Numbered from the stretch's first letter, positions 51,007 to 61,170 are shown. The stretch is 64,000 nucleotides of DNA from an uncultured Peptococcaceae bacterium (GCA_902462325.1 CABQBF010000001.1:1-64000); one strand, 5' to 3'. Translations and numbers: made by a program. Notes: a model not told the origin generated them from the letters alone.

Positions 51007-51049
51007 TACAACAAAGGGGTCGGTAAGTTGCCGACCCCTTTGTTGTATA
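51007..51049. terminator. Strong bidirectional terminator
   Basis: Stem ACAACAAAGGGGTCGG/CCGACCCCTTTGTTGT with a short loop. It serves the exporter on the plus strand and probably the GltS-type gene on the minus strand. Confidence 0.9.
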
Positions 51050-51148
51050 TATAAAAAAGTATATTCAGCCAATCAAAAAGTCCTACTTCCCGTTATGGAA
51101 AATAGGACTTTTACTTATGAGATGATATTCACATTGATTAGAGGTCAA

Positions 51149-52591
51149 TTAGAATGGAGAATGACCATTGCTCTGTTCAAAACGGTCACAATCGTCAGAT
51201 ACATCGGGGCAAACCACAGGTGCCCGGAAACTGTAAGTCGGTTTGTTGATAGTGCCAACCAATTTCATTAATACGATGTTGACGATGAATAATACAACGC
51301 CTACGCCCAGCAAGGTGAGGAAGCTGCCATTGCCGATACAGAATTCGACGATAAACGGCGCCACCAGAGTTCCAGGAATCATAGCTGCGTTCATAGCGCC
51401 CATTTCAGTAGCAGCGGTGGTTTTCAGGTTAGGGTCAACGATACGAATTAAGGCAACGCCGCTAGGGCAGGTACCGGTTAAGCAACCCCATAAGCCCAGT
51501 GTACGTTCAAAGTCGCAAGTGCCGCCCAGACGAGAACCGAAGAACAGTGCAAAGCCCAAAGTAACAGCGCCAACCACAACGCACATAACGAGAATTGGAA
51601 TTAACCATTTGCCGATGACAGACATTTGTACTGCCATAAATGCGCCGACGATTAAGAAGTCGGTGGTGCAGCCAGTAATTCTGGCTTGTAAAATATCGTC
51701 GTGATATTGTTTCAGATTTAATTTGCCTAATACCCATTTTACACCGTAAGCTACAAATAAACCTACGAAGAAGGTCATAGAACCGATTGTTTTTACAAAG
51801 CTGACAGGTGCCAGCAAAATGAGCTTCTGTACATACAGTGTGATGACAAAGGTTAAGCCAACCAAGGCCATGTGGAAAGCCAAAACGTCAATGTTGCCAT
51901 TGTAAGTAGTGATTTTCCCGCAGGTTTCTGTTTGCTGTTCGGGCGGATAAATCCCTTTTAATACAGCGGCGCTTAATTTTTCCGGGTGAGAAGCCAATCC
52001 TTTTTTCAAACCCAGCTTAGCCAGCGGTACCCCGATTAAGAAAGCGAATACAAAGCCGATTACAGAATAGGTGATGGCAACCTGACCAGCGCCCGGCATA
52101 ACACCGGCAGCTTCGATCTGTGCACCGAAAGAGGCAGATTGACCAGGTCCCTGACAGAAAGCAAATGGAATTAAAACACCATATTCGGCCGACATATCAA
52201 AGGGCTGGCCTAACAGCAGGATGCAGATATAACCAATGACTGGCTGTACAAGACAGTACAGAGCGCCCCACAATAAACCCATACCCAAAGAGCCTTTTAA
52301 CATCTGTTTTGCGGTATCACTGGAAGATTTCCCTTCTTCTTTTGGGGTTGCAGTTAACCCGATGGAGATAAAGGATAAGGTGAAGAAGAACCCAACAATG
52401 GTGTTGCACATATTTGCATCAACGCCTGTTGCCGTTGCAAAGCCCGGAATGTTCATTAAAACAAAGCCGACAAGCCCCCCAATTACGCTGGCTGGCATTA
52501 GAATGTTGGATAAAAACGGAACTTTGGCACGTAATATCATCCCTACCAGCAACATAATACCAATCCACGAAAATGCTACCATTGCACTCAT
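51149..52591 (-). CDS. GltS-like sodium/glutamate symporter family protein
   Basis: A 480-residue protein with about 12 helices, resembling the ESS (GltS) family. Visible landmarks are MPASVIGGLVGFVLM near the N-terminus, AFCQGPGQSASFGAQIE in the first re-entrant region and GLWGCLTGTCPSGVALIRIVDP in the second; the repeated Gly/Ser-rich loops are typical. It is longer than E. coli GltS (401 residues), so the substrate may be another carboxylate or amino acid. AGAGGG lies upstream of the ATG. Confidence 0.82.
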   Translation of the reverse strand: MSAMVAFSWIGIMLLVGMILRAKVPFLSNILMPASVIGGLVGFVLMNIPGFATATGVDANMCNTIVGFFFTLSFISIGLTATPKEEGKSSSDTAKQMLKGSLGMGLLWGALYCLVQPVIGYICILLLGQPFDMSAEYGVLIPFAFCQGPGQSASFGAQIEAAGVMPGAGQVAITYSVIGFVFAFLIGVPLAKLGLKKGLASHPEKLSAAVLKGIYPPEQQTETCGKITTYNGNIDVLAFHMALVGLTFVITLYVQKLILLAPVSFVKTIGSMTFFVGLFVAYGVKWVLGKLNLKQYHDDILQARITGCTTDFLIVGAFMAVQMSVIGKWLIPILVMCVVVGAVTLGFALFFGSRLGGTCDFERTLGLWGCLTGTCPSGVALIRIVDPNLKTTAATEMGAMNAAMIPGTLVAPFIVEFCIGNGSFLTLLGVGVVLFIVNIVLMKLVGTINKPTYSFRAPVVCPDVSDDCDRFEQSNGHSPF

Positions 52592-53085
52592 AATAAAACC
52601 CTCTTTCTAAAGAAATTTTGTTGCAGTTAAGTTGTTCGAGTTCTTTCACTAAATTCCTGTTTTTTCCAGAAAATACTTCCGAAGGATTTAAATAAAAGCT
52701 GAAATCAAAAGAAATGAAAGTGTTTTCTGTATACAAAAATAAGTTTTTCTAATTCGAACCATAACTTCTATCTGTAACTATACACTAGAGAAAGGATAAA
52801 AACAAATATATGTTTATTTAAATTGTTTTGCTTAAATATTTATAAAATGTTATAATTTCAGTAAAAGATGCAATGATAACAAAAAGAAAATGCGTCGAGC
52901 TGTAAAAAAATCTATACATTTCTTGTAAACATAAAAAAACAGCTATACAGTAAACGATGGATTGTATAGCTGCTATATCTGGTATATAAAATGGGAGGAA
53001 TTTACAATTAGCACGTTGTTAGAAATGTATACCTTTTCTGCAAGAAGCAAGAATTTGCATATTGAGGAACTGAGGAGGATTGGCC
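52592..53085. other. Intergenic region between gltS-like and LysR genes
   Basis: No gene seen. Minus strand: promoter TTGTTT (52800-52805), 17-bp spacer, TATAGT (52777-52782) giving a leader of about 180 nt for the GltS-type gene. At 52940-52972 the inverted repeat CAGCTATACA/TGTATAGCTG is followed by a T run when read on the minus strand, so it is an intrinsic terminator upstream of that promoter. It would stop minus-strand transcripts coming from the LysR side. Confidence 0.5.
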
Positions 53086-54042
53086 GTGTTATTGTCCCAA
53101 TTAAATTATTTTCGTGTAGTGGCGCGTTACCAGCATATCAGCCGTGCCGCGGAGGCGTTGATGGTGGCGCAGCCGGCGCTTAGCGCTACCATCAGCAAGC
53201 TGGAAAAAGAATTAGGCGTGCCCTTGTTTAACCGGCAGGGCCGCAATATTGAATTGAATGAGGCTGGACGACGTCTGCTGGTGCATGCCGACTTTGTTTT
53301 TGAACAGTTAGAAGCTATGGAGCAATCGTTGGCGCAAACAAAAGAGATTTTAGAAAATGAGTTTACCTTATCGGTCAGCAATAGTATGTTTCTCAATGGC
53401 TGGCTGCAGCAATTTGTGCTGGACAATCCTAAAATTCGCTTGCGCCAGAAAATGCTCAGTGAAAATCAAATGTTGGAAGCTCTATTGGAAGAATCTATCG
53501 ATGTGGCGTTGGGAGAGTTCGACCAGGATATACCAGGCATCGTGCGCAAAACGATTGTAGAAGACGAATATGTCATCACCATTCCCAAAGGGCATCCGTT
53601 GGCGGAAAAGCAGGAAATTTTCTTTGCCGATATTCAAAATGAAAATATTGTGGCGTTGCCGTCCAACACCATTTTTAAAATTGCGGACCGCATGTTTGCC
53701 CAGCGGGAGTGTAAGCCCAATGTTGTATTTGAAGGAAATCAACGTATGATGACGAAAATGATGCACTTGAACAGGGGCATTTTATTCGCTTCCCGGCAGA
53801 TGCTATATATGCCCTATTTATCGAAAGACCGTTTTTTTAATGAGTTGCCGTCCTATGAGGTGATTGTACGTTCCATTGCCGATTTGGAATGCCACTATCA
53901 TTTGGCGCTGTGTTGGAAAGAGGAACGGGAACTGCCGATGATGGCGCGCAAATTTATCGACGCTATGGAGCAGAGTTACCCCAAATATCAACAGGATGAA
54001 GACTATCTGCATGCCAGTGCGGTCTATTATCCCAGCCTGTGA
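53086..54042 (+). CDS. LysR-family regulator (first of two adjacent)
   Basis: A 318-residue LysR protein. Helix-turn-helix YQHISRAAEALMVAQPALSATISKLEKELGVPLFNRQGRNIEL; C-terminal effector domain from about residue 90. The GTG at 53086 is chosen for its spacing to GAGGAGG (8-9 nt). It is divergent from the GltS-type gene and is thus its likely regulator. A second LysR gene follows after 46 nt. Confidence 0.9.
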   Translation: MLLSQLNYFRVVARYQHISRAAEALMVAQPALSATISKLEKELGVPLFNRQGRNIELNEAGRRLLVHADFVFEQLEAMEQSLAQTKEILENEFTLSVSNSMFLNGWLQQFVLDNPKIRLRQKMLSENQMLEALLEESIDVALGEFDQDIPGIVRKTIVEDEYVITIPKGHPLAEKQEIFFADIQNENIVALPSNTIFKIADRMFAQRECKPNVVFEGNQRMMTKMMHLNRGILFASRQMLYMPYLSKDRFFNELPSYEVIVRSIADLECHYHLALCWKEERELPMMARKFIDAMEQSYPKYQQDEDYLHASAVYYPSL

Positions 54043-54088
54043 TTTGGCGTGGCAATGCGCAAATATGAGATGCGAGAGAGGAACAGCT

Positions 54089-54970
54089 ATGAACTTATTG
54101 CAATTAGAATATTTTCAGGAGGTTGCCAAGGCCCAATCCATTACCAAGGCAGCAAAAATTTTGGGAATTTCCCAGTCGGCGTTAAGTATTATGATGAATA
54201 AATTGGAAACGGAGATTGGCTATCCGTTGTTCAGTCGGCAAGGCCGCAGCATAGCCATTACGCCCTACGGCAAAAATGTATTGTATTATAGCTATATCTT
54301 ACTGCATAAAATGGAGGATATTCAACGGGAGTTTCGAGAACTGCAGGGGCAGGAAATAGAAACCAAATTGGCACTGGGTGTGACTGACAGCAACTACTAC
54401 GGCGACTGGCTTTTAGATTTGATGGAGCAATATCCTGGTATGCAGTTAAACGTGTTGCAGATGTCGCGGGAGGAAATCTATGAGAACCTGTTGATTGGCA
54501 CTTTGGATTTTGGCATTTCCAATGAAATGGAGTATCACGGACAATTAAACTCTCAGCTTTTGTTCAGCCAGCCCTATCAGCTTTTGGTGCTGCAAGACCA
54601 TCCCTTAGCCAAAAAAGGAACCATCACCATGGAAGAATTGACTCGGGAGCCGGTTATTTCCCTGCCGCCTTCTCACAAAGAGCGGATGATTGACAACTTG
54701 AGCGCCGATATGCATTTCCGTCCCAATATTATCTTTGAAGGCAATTCGGATATTATGGCAGAAATGTTTCATGCCGGCATTGGCAGCATTTTAACCTGCG
54801 CCCATAACCGCAAACAGTGGATGAAACTGTCGGCAGAATCCTATGCTCTGTTAGAAATCATGGGTACCAATTCCCGTTATGAAATGTATCTGCTGTGGTC
54901 TAAGCACCGCTATCTGTCCAAATGGGCGCGGATATTTCAAAACTATGTGTTTGAGTATTATCATGTTTAA
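54089..54970 (+). CDS. LysR-family regulator (second of two adjacent)
   Basis: A 293-residue LysR protein with helix-turn-helix AQSITKAAKILGISQSALSIMMNKLETEIGYPLFSRQGRSIAI. It resembles its upstream neighbour in several places (for example PNVVFEGN against PNIIFEGN), so the two are probably an old tandem duplication. The ATG at 54089 has GAGAGG about 8 nt upstream; the longer frame starts inside the preceding gene and is rejected. Confidence 0.9.
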   Translation: MNLLQLEYFQEVAKAQSITKAAKILGISQSALSIMMNKLETEIGYPLFSRQGRSIAITPYGKNVLYYSYILLHKMEDIQREFRELQGQEIETKLALGVTDSNYYGDWLLDLMEQYPGMQLNVLQMSREEIYENLLIGTLDFGISNEMEYHGQLNSQLLFSQPYQLLVLQDHPLAKKGTITMEELTREPVISLPPSHKERMIDNLSADMHFRPNIIFEGNSDIMAEMFHAGIGSILTCAHNRKQWMKLSAESYALLEIMGTNSRYEMYLLWSKHRYLSKWARIFQNYVFEYYHV

Positions 54971-55069
54971 TAAGGTTTTATCAAGGTAGTTTGTGCATCA
55001 AATATTTTGCATAAAAAATGAGGTTTTACAGTATAATAATCATAATTTGTCAATGAGTAAATAAAAATG

Positions 55070-55110
55070 CAAAAGCGGGGAGCAGCCAACGACTACTCCC
55101 CGCTTTTGTT
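55070..55110. terminator. Bidirectional terminator between convergent genes
   Basis: Stem CAAAAGCGGGGAG/CTCCCCGCTTTTG. It ends the LysR transcript on the plus strand and the XRE gene on the minus strand. Confidence 0.88.
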
Positions 55111-55125
55111 ATAAATGTTGTCTCC

Positions 55126-55578
55126 TTATGATTTATTGATAGCGCTCTTTACCCAAACAAAAACTACGATTGCAGTTGCAATCAGTAATTCGGCGAGAAT
55201 TACAGAAGCATTCCATATTTCAAAATAGAAATGTCCAATGAAATAAACCGCAAAAAATAGCAAATAAACGCCAACCGAATACATGACATTTTTAGAAAGA
55301 TGGGTGCGTTTTTGTTCCCTGATCAACATTTGTTTCTGCTGCTGTTCCAAAATTTCTGTTTTGACCGATAATTCATCTATTTCCGATGGTTTTAACAGAT
55401 AATCTACAGTAACGTCGAAGGCTTTGCTCAATTCAACAATCTTTTCTACTTCGGGTATAACCTGTCCACTTTCCCATTTCGAAATAGACTGTCTTGAAAC
55501 ATTAAGCTGTTCAGCCAGTTGTTCCTGTGTCAAGTCTCTGCTTTTGCGTAGTGTTATAAGTTTTTCTGCGAACTCCAT
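55126..55578 (-). CDS. XRE-family regulator with C-terminal membrane helices
   Basis: A 150-residue protein. Residues 1-65 are a Cro/CI-type domain ([45 protein letters not shown]). A coiled segment (about 70-92) and two transmembrane helices (about 95-115 and 122-143) follow. Membrane-anchored regulators of this layout are common in Firmicutes; the signal is unknown. GGAGG precedes the ATG. No adjacent same-strand target is visible. Confidence 0.85.
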   Translation of the reverse strand: MEFAEKLITLRKSRDLTQEQLAEQLNVSRQSISKWESGQVIPEVEKIVELSKAFDVTVDYLLKPSEIDELSVKTEILEQQQKQMLIREQKRTHLSKNVMYSVGVYLLFFAVYFIGHFYFEIWNASVILAELLIATAIVVFVWVKSAINKS

Positions 55579-56271
55579 ATGCGTTCCTCCTTTTGATTTG
55601 TGGGTTCTGTTAGATTATTAGGGAGAAAAGTTAGAAATCCCTTATATCAAAGAGTTGCGGTTCCATACTTTATCTCCCTGGGACTTTTTTGCTCTAGTAC
55701 TGTGCAGAGCCAGATTTCTTTCATGCCTTCTGAACAGAACCGCTTTGTGTATAAATCTTATCAAAATATCAATTTGCACTCCAGCAAGTGCGCGATACAA
55801 TTACGTAGCAATCGGTGGAATTTAAGCGTTTTTTTGTATATCTTAATTGTCATGCTGCATTCTATGCCTATTTTAGCATAGAAAAAGCGCTTTCTCTATT
55901 ATTTGATGGAATAACAGGCAGGCTTTTTGATTTTAGCAAAGTTATTTTCGGATAGATGAGTATTTTAACGAGGCATTGCACCAGCAAGAATTGATAAAGA
56001 GGGCGCTCCGTTGCAGATCAAGTGCGATAGAGGTATACGCCTATCTGCAACTTTATTATGCAGCCTGTGATTTATCGGAGCGATATCCTGATAAATGTAA
56101 GAAAGGAAACCTGTAATTTGTTTTTACGTCAGCTTCTACCGAGAGGCTGGCGTATTTCTTTTGTATTTTTATAGAAAGCAGTTGACAAATACGTGGAATG
56201 GAATATAATGAATATATGAATTGATGTTCATGCATAGAAGGAAATGAAAAGAAATAGAAGGGGTGGAACCG
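55579..56271. other. Gene-poor region before the P-type ATPase
   Basis: No intact gene. A 54-codon open stretch without a plausible start (55955-56116, plus strand, DEYFNEALHQQELIKRAL then YAYLQLYYAACDLSERYPDK) may be a gene remnant. A hairpin at about 56123-56158 (ACGTCAGCTT/AGGCTGGCGT, T-rich tail) looks like a terminator. Confidence 0.35.
56182..56233 (+). promoter_or_regulatory. Promoter and ArsR/SmtB-like operator of the ATPase gene
   Basis: TTGACA (56182-56187), a 16-bp spacer and TATAAT (56204-56209). An inverted repeat TGAA-N6-TTCA (about 56217-56230) lies at the transcription start, with the AT-rich flanks typical of ArsR/SmtB metalloregulator operators. No arsR gene is present in the window. 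Confidence 0.65.
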
Positions 56272-58983
56272 ATGGAGCGAGTTTATCACATTGCAGGTTT
56301 GGATTGTGCCAACTGCGCGGCCCAATTAGAGCGACAGCTAAAAAATGTGAAATATTTTGATAATGTGGTCATTGATTTTATGGCGCAGAAGATTATTTTG
56401 ACTGCACAGGACGAGCAAAGCCTGCAAGCGGGCTTATTAGAAGCTCAAAAGGTGATTGATAGAGTAGAACCGGGCGTTACGATTACAGAGAAAACAAAAA
56501 AGAAAAAAATAAGTCATCATGGGGAACATGGAGAACCTTGCGACTGCGGCCATGACCACCATTATGGGGACCATGAGGAACATTGTGGTTGCGATCATGA
56601 CCATCATCATGGGGAACATGAGGAGCATTGCGGTTGCGGTCATGATCATCATCGCCATGGGGAACAGGATGTGCATGCAGTGCAGGCGCATACAGCGGTT
56701 TCTGGTAAAGGGCAGCGGGTTTATTTCATCAGCGGCTTGGATTGCGCCAACTGTGCCGCCAAGCTGGAACGGCATTTAAAAGAACTGCCCTATTTTGATG
56801 ACGTTACTATCGACTTTATGGCGCAAAAATTGATTTTGCAGGTAAAAGACTTGCAGACGCTGCCAACGGCGATAAAAGAAGTTGAAGCAGTGATTGAAAC
56901 GGTAGAGCCTGGTGTAACTATCAGCGAGAAGCAGAAAAAAGCCAAGGGCGCGTATCATGACCATGTACATGACGAGCATTGCGGCTGTGGGCATGACCAC
57001 GAACATGACCATAACCATAACCATAACCACAGACAGCATTGTGATTGTGGACAGCATCATGAACAGGAGTATCAGACAAAGCAGCTATCAGAGCCTGCGG
57101 CAATGGCGCAGCCTGTTGCGGTTAAGCCTAAGGCGGCGCCTTTTACGCCAGAAATGAAGCAATCAGCCATGAAGATAGCTGCTGGCGCAGTGCTGGTGCT
57201 GCTGGCAAATTTGTTAAAACTATCGGAACTGGCGCAGTTTGGAGTTTATTTGCTGGCTTATTTGATTGTGGGCGGCGAGATTGTGCTGCGGGCTGTCAAA
57301 AATATTACCCGCGGACAGGTTTTTGACGAAAATTTTTTGATGGCGGTGGCCACTATTGGCGCTTTTTGTGTCGGGGAATATCCCGAAGGCGTGATGGTAA
57401 TGCTGCTGTATCAGTTAGGTGAGTTGTTTCAAGACTATGCAGTGCATCGTTCCCGCCGTTCTATTGCCGATTTAATGGATATTAAGCCGGAAGTGGCCCA
57501 TGTAAAGCAGGGCGATCGGTTCATCTCCGTTGAACCGGACGAAGTGGCGCTGGGCGATATCATCCAAATTCGGCCCGGCGAAAAAATTCCGTTGGATGGC
57601 GTTGTTTTAGACGGGCATTCTGCTTTGGATACCGTAGCGCTCACCGGAGAATCGGTGCCGCGGGAAGTGGCCCCAGGTCAACAGGTAATGAGCGGCTGCA
57701 TCAATACCTCCGGTGTGTTGACTGTACGGGTGGAAAAAGAATATGAGGACTCTACCGTTGCCAAGATTTTAGATTTGGTGGAAAACGCCAGCAGCAAAAA
57801 GGCTGAGGCAGAAAATTTTATCACCCGTTTTGCCCGGTATTACACGCCGGTGGTGGTGGCTATTGCCGCTATATTGGCCATTGTGCCGCCTCTCGCTTTA
57901 CAGGAGCCCTTCAGTGGTTGGATTTATCGTGCGCTGACCTTCCTGGTTATCTCTTGCCCCTGCGCGTTGGTCATCTCCATCCCGCTGACCTTTTTTGGCG
58001 GTTTGGGCGCCAGCTCCCGGCATGGGGTATTGGTAAAAGGCAGCAACTATCTGGAATCATTGGCCCAGCTTGAAATTGCAGTGTTTGACAAAACCGGCAC
58101 CCTAACGAAGGGCCAGTTTGCCGTCACTGAAGTGCATCCGGTAGGTATCAGTGAAGAACAATTGCTCTACTATGCCGCTTGTGCCGAAAGCATCTCCAAT
58201 CATCCTATTGCTCAGGCTGTGCAGCAGGCTAATCAAAAGGCCGTTGCAGCTCAAGCGCTGCAGAGCGCGGAAGAAATCGCCGGGCACGGCATTTCGGCTG
58301 TAGTAGAAGGCCATACCGTTTTGGCAGGCAACTACCGGCTGATGGAACGGGAACAGGTGGTGTGCAGCCAAGTGGAAGAAGCGGGCACTATCATTTATCT
58401 GGCGCTGGATAGAAAATTCTGCGGCTGGATTGTTATTGCCGATGAATTAAAACCGGACGCTCAGGAAATGATTACGCGGCTGAAAGCATTAGGCATAAAT
58501 CAGATTGTGATGTTGACCGGCGATAATCAGAAAACTGCAGAACAGGTGGCGGGGCAGTTAGGTATTACCAAAGTATTCAGCCAGCTATTGCCTGGCGACA
58601 AAGTACATTGCCTGGAACAGTTATTGCAGCAGAAAAGCCAGAAGGGTACCATTTCCTTTACCGGCGACGGTCTCAACGACGCGCCTGTATTGGCTCGTGC
58701 TGATGTAGGCATCGCCATGGGCGGCTTAGGCTCCGATGCGGCCATCGAAGCGGCTGACGTTGTCATTATGAACGACCAGCCCAGCAAGTTGGCTGACGCA
58801 GTGGAAATTGCCCGAGCCACACGGCGTATTGTGAAGCAAAATATTGTTTTCATTCTAGCTGTCAAGCTGTTGGTATTGATTTTAGCTGCGCTGGGTTTGG
58901 CAACCATGTGGATGGCCGTTTTTGCTGATGTGGGCGTGGCGGTGTTGGCTATCTTGAATGCGGTGCGCATCATCCGTAAATAA
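56272..58983 (+). CDS. P1B-type ATPase (Zn/Cd/Co exporter) with two HMA domains and His-rich linkers
   Basis: About 903 residues, long for the family. Order: HMA domain 1 (LDCANCAAQLE, Cys12/Cys15), His/Gly/Asp/Cys-rich repeat linker, HMA domain 2 (LDCANCAAKLE), second His-rich linker with HNHNHNH, then the ATPase core with TGES, SCPCAL (CPC ion path), the phosphorylation motif DKTGTLTKG and GDGLNDAPVLARADVGIAMG. The CPC motif and HMA sequence DCANC point to ZntA/CadA-type Zn2+/Cd2+ efflux. AAGGGG lies about 8 nt upstream of the ATG. It is a single-gene transcription unit. Confidence 0.93.
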   Translation: MERVYHIAGLDCANCAAQLERQLKNVKYFDNVVIDFMAQKIILTAQDEQSLQAGLLEAQKVIDRVEPGVTITEKTKKKKISHHGEHGEPCDCGHDHHYGDHEEHCGCDHDHHHGEHEEHCGCGHDHHRHGEQDVHAVQAHTAVSGKGQRVYFISGLDCANCAAKLERHLKELPYFDDVTIDFMAQKLILQVKDLQTLPTAIKEVEAVIETVEPGVTISEKQKKAKGAYHDHVHDEHCGCGHDHEHDHNHNHNHRQHCDCGQHHEQEYQTKQLSEPAAMAQPVAVKPKAAPFTPEMKQSAMKIAAGAVLVLLANLLKLSELAQFGVYLLAYLIVGGEIVLRAVKNITRGQVFDENFLMAVATIGAFCVGEYPEGVMVMLLYQLGELFQDYAVHRSRRSIADLMDIKPEVAHVKQGDRFISVEPDEVALGDIIQIRPGEKIPLDGVVLDGHSALDTVALTGESVPREVAPGQQVMSGCINTSGVLTVRVEKEYEDSTVAKILDLVENASSKKAEAENFITRFARYYTPVVVAIAAILAIVPPLALQEPFSGWIYRALTFLVISCPCALVISIPLTFFGGLGASSRHGVLVKGSNYLESLAQLEIAVFDKTGTLTKGQFAVTEVHPVGISEEQLLYYAACAESISNHPIAQAVQQANQKAVAAQALQSAEEIAGHGISAVVEGHTVLAGNYRLMEREQVVCSQVEEAGTIIYLALDRKFCGWIVIADELKPDAQEMITRLKALGINQIVMLTGDNQKTAEQVAGQLGITKVFSQLLPGDKVHCLEQLLQQKSQKGTISFTGDGLNDAPVLARADVGIAMGGLGSDAAIEAADVVIMNDQPSKLADAVEIARATRRIVKQNIVFILAVKLLVLILAALGLATMWMAVFADVGVAVLAILNAVRIIRK

Positions 58984-59034
58984 AAGGCTGTCAGATTACA
59001 CACAAAAATTTGCAAACAAACTGATGAAACGATG

Positions 59035-59082
59035 AAGTCATGCTGGCGTTCTGCATTGGGCGGAAGGCTGGCATGGCTTTTG
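59035..59082 (+). terminator. Terminator after the P-type ATPase gene
   Basis: Stem AAGTCATGCTGGC...GCTGGCATGGCTT (G-T pairs) with a TTTTG tail. Confidence 0.65.
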
Positions 59083-59398
59083 TGTTTGGAGAGCAAAAGT
59101 AATTATACAGGGAAAAAGGAAGAAAAAATTAAATATTGACCGCAGGATTTATGAAGAGAAAACGCACCCGTTACCAGGCAGCCGAAGAATATGATATCAG
59201 AGAGTTTCTGGTTAAGCTGCTCTGCGAAACGATGAATAAAGAATCGAAGAGGCTTCTATCATTGGAAGAAGCTGTTTAAAAGTCATCTCTAAAAACCATA
59301 GCAGTCCTTTTACATGGACGTTGTTCTGTTATGTGAATACTATAAATAAAAATAATGAAACTATCGTGAAAAATAGTGCGAAGCGGCGAAAAAAAGCC

Positions 59399-59427
59399 TT
59401 GCAAATGTATTTTCAGTGTGATAATAT
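59399..59427 (+). promoter_or_regulatory. Promoter of the S10 ribosomal operon
   Basis: TTGCAA (59399-59404), a 17-bp spacer and TAATAT (59422-59427). The roughly 115-nt leader that follows contains GC-rich pairing segments (around 59460-59535) and could host autoregulation by a ribosomal protein such as L4, which is known for S10 operons elsewhere. Confidence 0.65.
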
Positions 59428-59551
59428 TTAGAAGTTGCGTAAGACAGGCGATGAAGCGGAAGGTTGCTAGGCGCGGCGACACGCCAGACCCCGTGTTCTA
59501 GGTAATTTCCGTGGAGAATGTCCGTTAATCGGGCGCGAAGGAGGGAAAAAC

Positions 59552-59860
59552 ATGGCAAAACAGAAAATCAGAATTCGTTTAAAAGCATTCGATCACAAAT
59601 TATTGGATCAGTCTGCTCAGAAAATCGTTGAAACAGCGAAGAAAACAGGAGCCAAAGTTTCCGGTCCGGTTCCACTGCCGACCGAAAAAAATGTGTTTAC
59701 AATTTTGAGATCTCCTCATGTAAACAAAGACTCCCGTGAACAGTTCGAAATGAGAACGCATAAACGTCTGATTGACATTTTTGATCACAATCAGAAAACT
59801 GTTGAAGCTCTGATGCGTTTGGATTTACCATCCGGCGTTGAAATCGAAATTAAATTATAA
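59552..59860 (+). CDS. rpsJ: 30S ribosomal protein S10
   Basis: 102 residues, full length. Typical [29 protein letters not shown] and the hairpin [25 protein letters not shown]10 is both a 30S head protein and NusE in antitermination. GGAGGG precedes the ATG; first gene of the S10 operon. Confidence 0.98.
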   Translation: MAKQKIRIRLKAFDHKLLDQSAQKIVETAKKTGAKVSGPVPLPTEKNVFTILRSPHVNKDSREQFEMRTHKRLIDIFDHNQKTVEALMRLDLPSGVEIEIKL

Positions 59861-59889
59861 TTGTTTGCTAAGCTTAAGGAGGTGGCAAG

Positions 59890-60516
59890 ATGAAAGCGAT
59901 TTTAGGTAAGAAAATTGGTATGACTCAAATCTTTTCTCCAGAAGGTAAAGCAATCCCTGTAACAGTTATTGAAGCAGGTCCTTGCACAGTCATCCAGACA
60001 AAAACAAATGATACTGATGGCTATGAAGCTATTCAGATTGGTTTTGATGAAATCAAAGAAGTACGTGCAAATAAACCTCAGAAAGGCCATTTTGCAAAAG
60101 TGCAGGCAAAACCAATGAGATATTTAAGAGAATTCCGCGTTGATAACGCTGCTGAATATCAGTTGGGTCAGGTTATCAAGGCTGACATTTTTGAAGCTGG
60201 CGATATCATTGATGCTACTGGAATCAGCAAAGGAAAAGGTTTCCAGGGTAGTATCAAACGCTGCGGCCAGTCCAGAGGGCCAATGGGTCACGGTTCTAAA
60301 TATCATCGCCGTTCCGGTTCTTTGGGTGCGTTAGGTCCAAACCACGTATTTAAAGGCCGTCAACTGCCAGGCCGTATGGGCGGGCTGAAAATTACAGTTC
60401 AGAATCTGCAGGTCGTAAAAGTAGACGCTGAACGCAATCTGCTGTTAGTAAAAGGTTCCGTACCTGGTCCTAACAAATCTATGATTACTATTAAAAGTGC
60501 TGTAAAAGCGAAATAA
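59890..60516 (+). CDS. rplC: 50S ribosomal protein L3
   Basis: 208 residues. Starts [32 protein letters not shown], with the central extension [25 protein letters not shown] that reaches the peptidyl-transferase region. AAGGAGG precedes the start. Confidence 0.98.
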   Translation: MKAILGKKIGMTQIFSPEGKAIPVTVIEAGPCTVIQTKTNDTDGYEAIQIGFDEIKEVRANKPQKGHFAKVQAKPMRYLREFRVDNAAEYQLGQVIKADIFEAGDIIDATGISKGKGFQGSIKRCGQSRGPMGHGSKYHRRSGSLGALGPNHVFKGRQLPGRMGGLKITVQNLQVVKVDAERNLLLVKGSVPGPNKSMITIKSAVKAK

Positions 60517-60546
60517 TTAGTGTCGCAAGAAAGGAGGAAACTACAA

Positions 60547-61170
60547 ATGCCAAAAGTAGCTTTATTAAATGTAGAAGGCACTCAGGTTGGCGAAATCGAA
60601 CTGAACGATGAAGTGTTCGGTATTGAACCAAACGAAAGCGTTGTACATGAAGCTGTTGTAATGCAGATGGCTAGCTGGCGTCAGGGCACTCACTGCACAA
60701 AATCCAGAGGTGAAGTGAGAGGCGGCGGCCGCAAACCATGGAGACAGAAAGGAACTGGTCGTGCCAGAGTTGGTACTATTCGTTCTCCACTGTGGCGTGG
60801 CGGTGCTATTATCTTCGGGCCAAAACCAAGAAGCTATAGCTATTCCATTCCAAAGAAGAAAAGACGTCTTGCATTGAAATCTGTACTTTCCAGTAAAGTT
60901 GCAGAAAACGATATTATCGTATTAGATACTTTGAATTTTGACCAGCCAAAAACAAAGGAAATGGTTAAGGTTCTGGATGCATTAAAAGTTGATGCAAAAG
61001 CATTAGTTGTTACCGCTGAAGTAGATGAAACCGTTGTGAAATCTGCTCGTAATATTGAAGGGGTTACACCGGTTGCAGCAGCATCAGTGAATGTATATGA
61101 TGTGTTGGCCCACAATAAGCTGATCATCACCAAAGATGCAATCGCTAAGATTGAGGAGGTGCTGGCATAA
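60547..61170 (+). CDS. rplD: 50S ribosomal protein L4
   Basis: 207 residues. The conserved extended loop [22 protein letters not shown] lines the exit tunnel. The ATG at 60547 has AAAGGAGG about 8 nt upstream; an upstream in-frame GTG reading is rejected. The stop overlaps the rplW start by one base (TAATG). Confidence 0.98.
   Translation: MPKVALLNVEGTQVGEIELNDEVFGIEPNESVVHEAVVMQMASWRQGTHCTKSRGEVRGGGRKPWRQKGTGRARVGTIRSPLWRGGAIIFGPKPRSYSYSIPKKKRRLALKSVLSSKVAENDIIVLDTLNFDQPKTKEMVKVLDALKVDAKALVVTAEVDETVVKSARNIEGVTPVAAASVNVYDVLAHNKLIITKDAIAKIEEVLA

Larger units (their letters stand above)
58984..59551. other. Region between the ATPase gene and the S10 operon
   Basis: Contains a terminator (59035-59082), a 42-codon ORF (59151-59279, starting MKRKRTRYQAAEEYDIREF, weak ribosome-binding site; low confidence), the S10 promoter and the S10 leader. 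No RNA gene is recognised. Confidence 0.5.

Noticed and set aside
55600..55881. 93-codon plus-strand frame after the XRE gene
   Set aside because: No ribosome-binding site, low-complexity composition, starts opposite the XRE promoter region.
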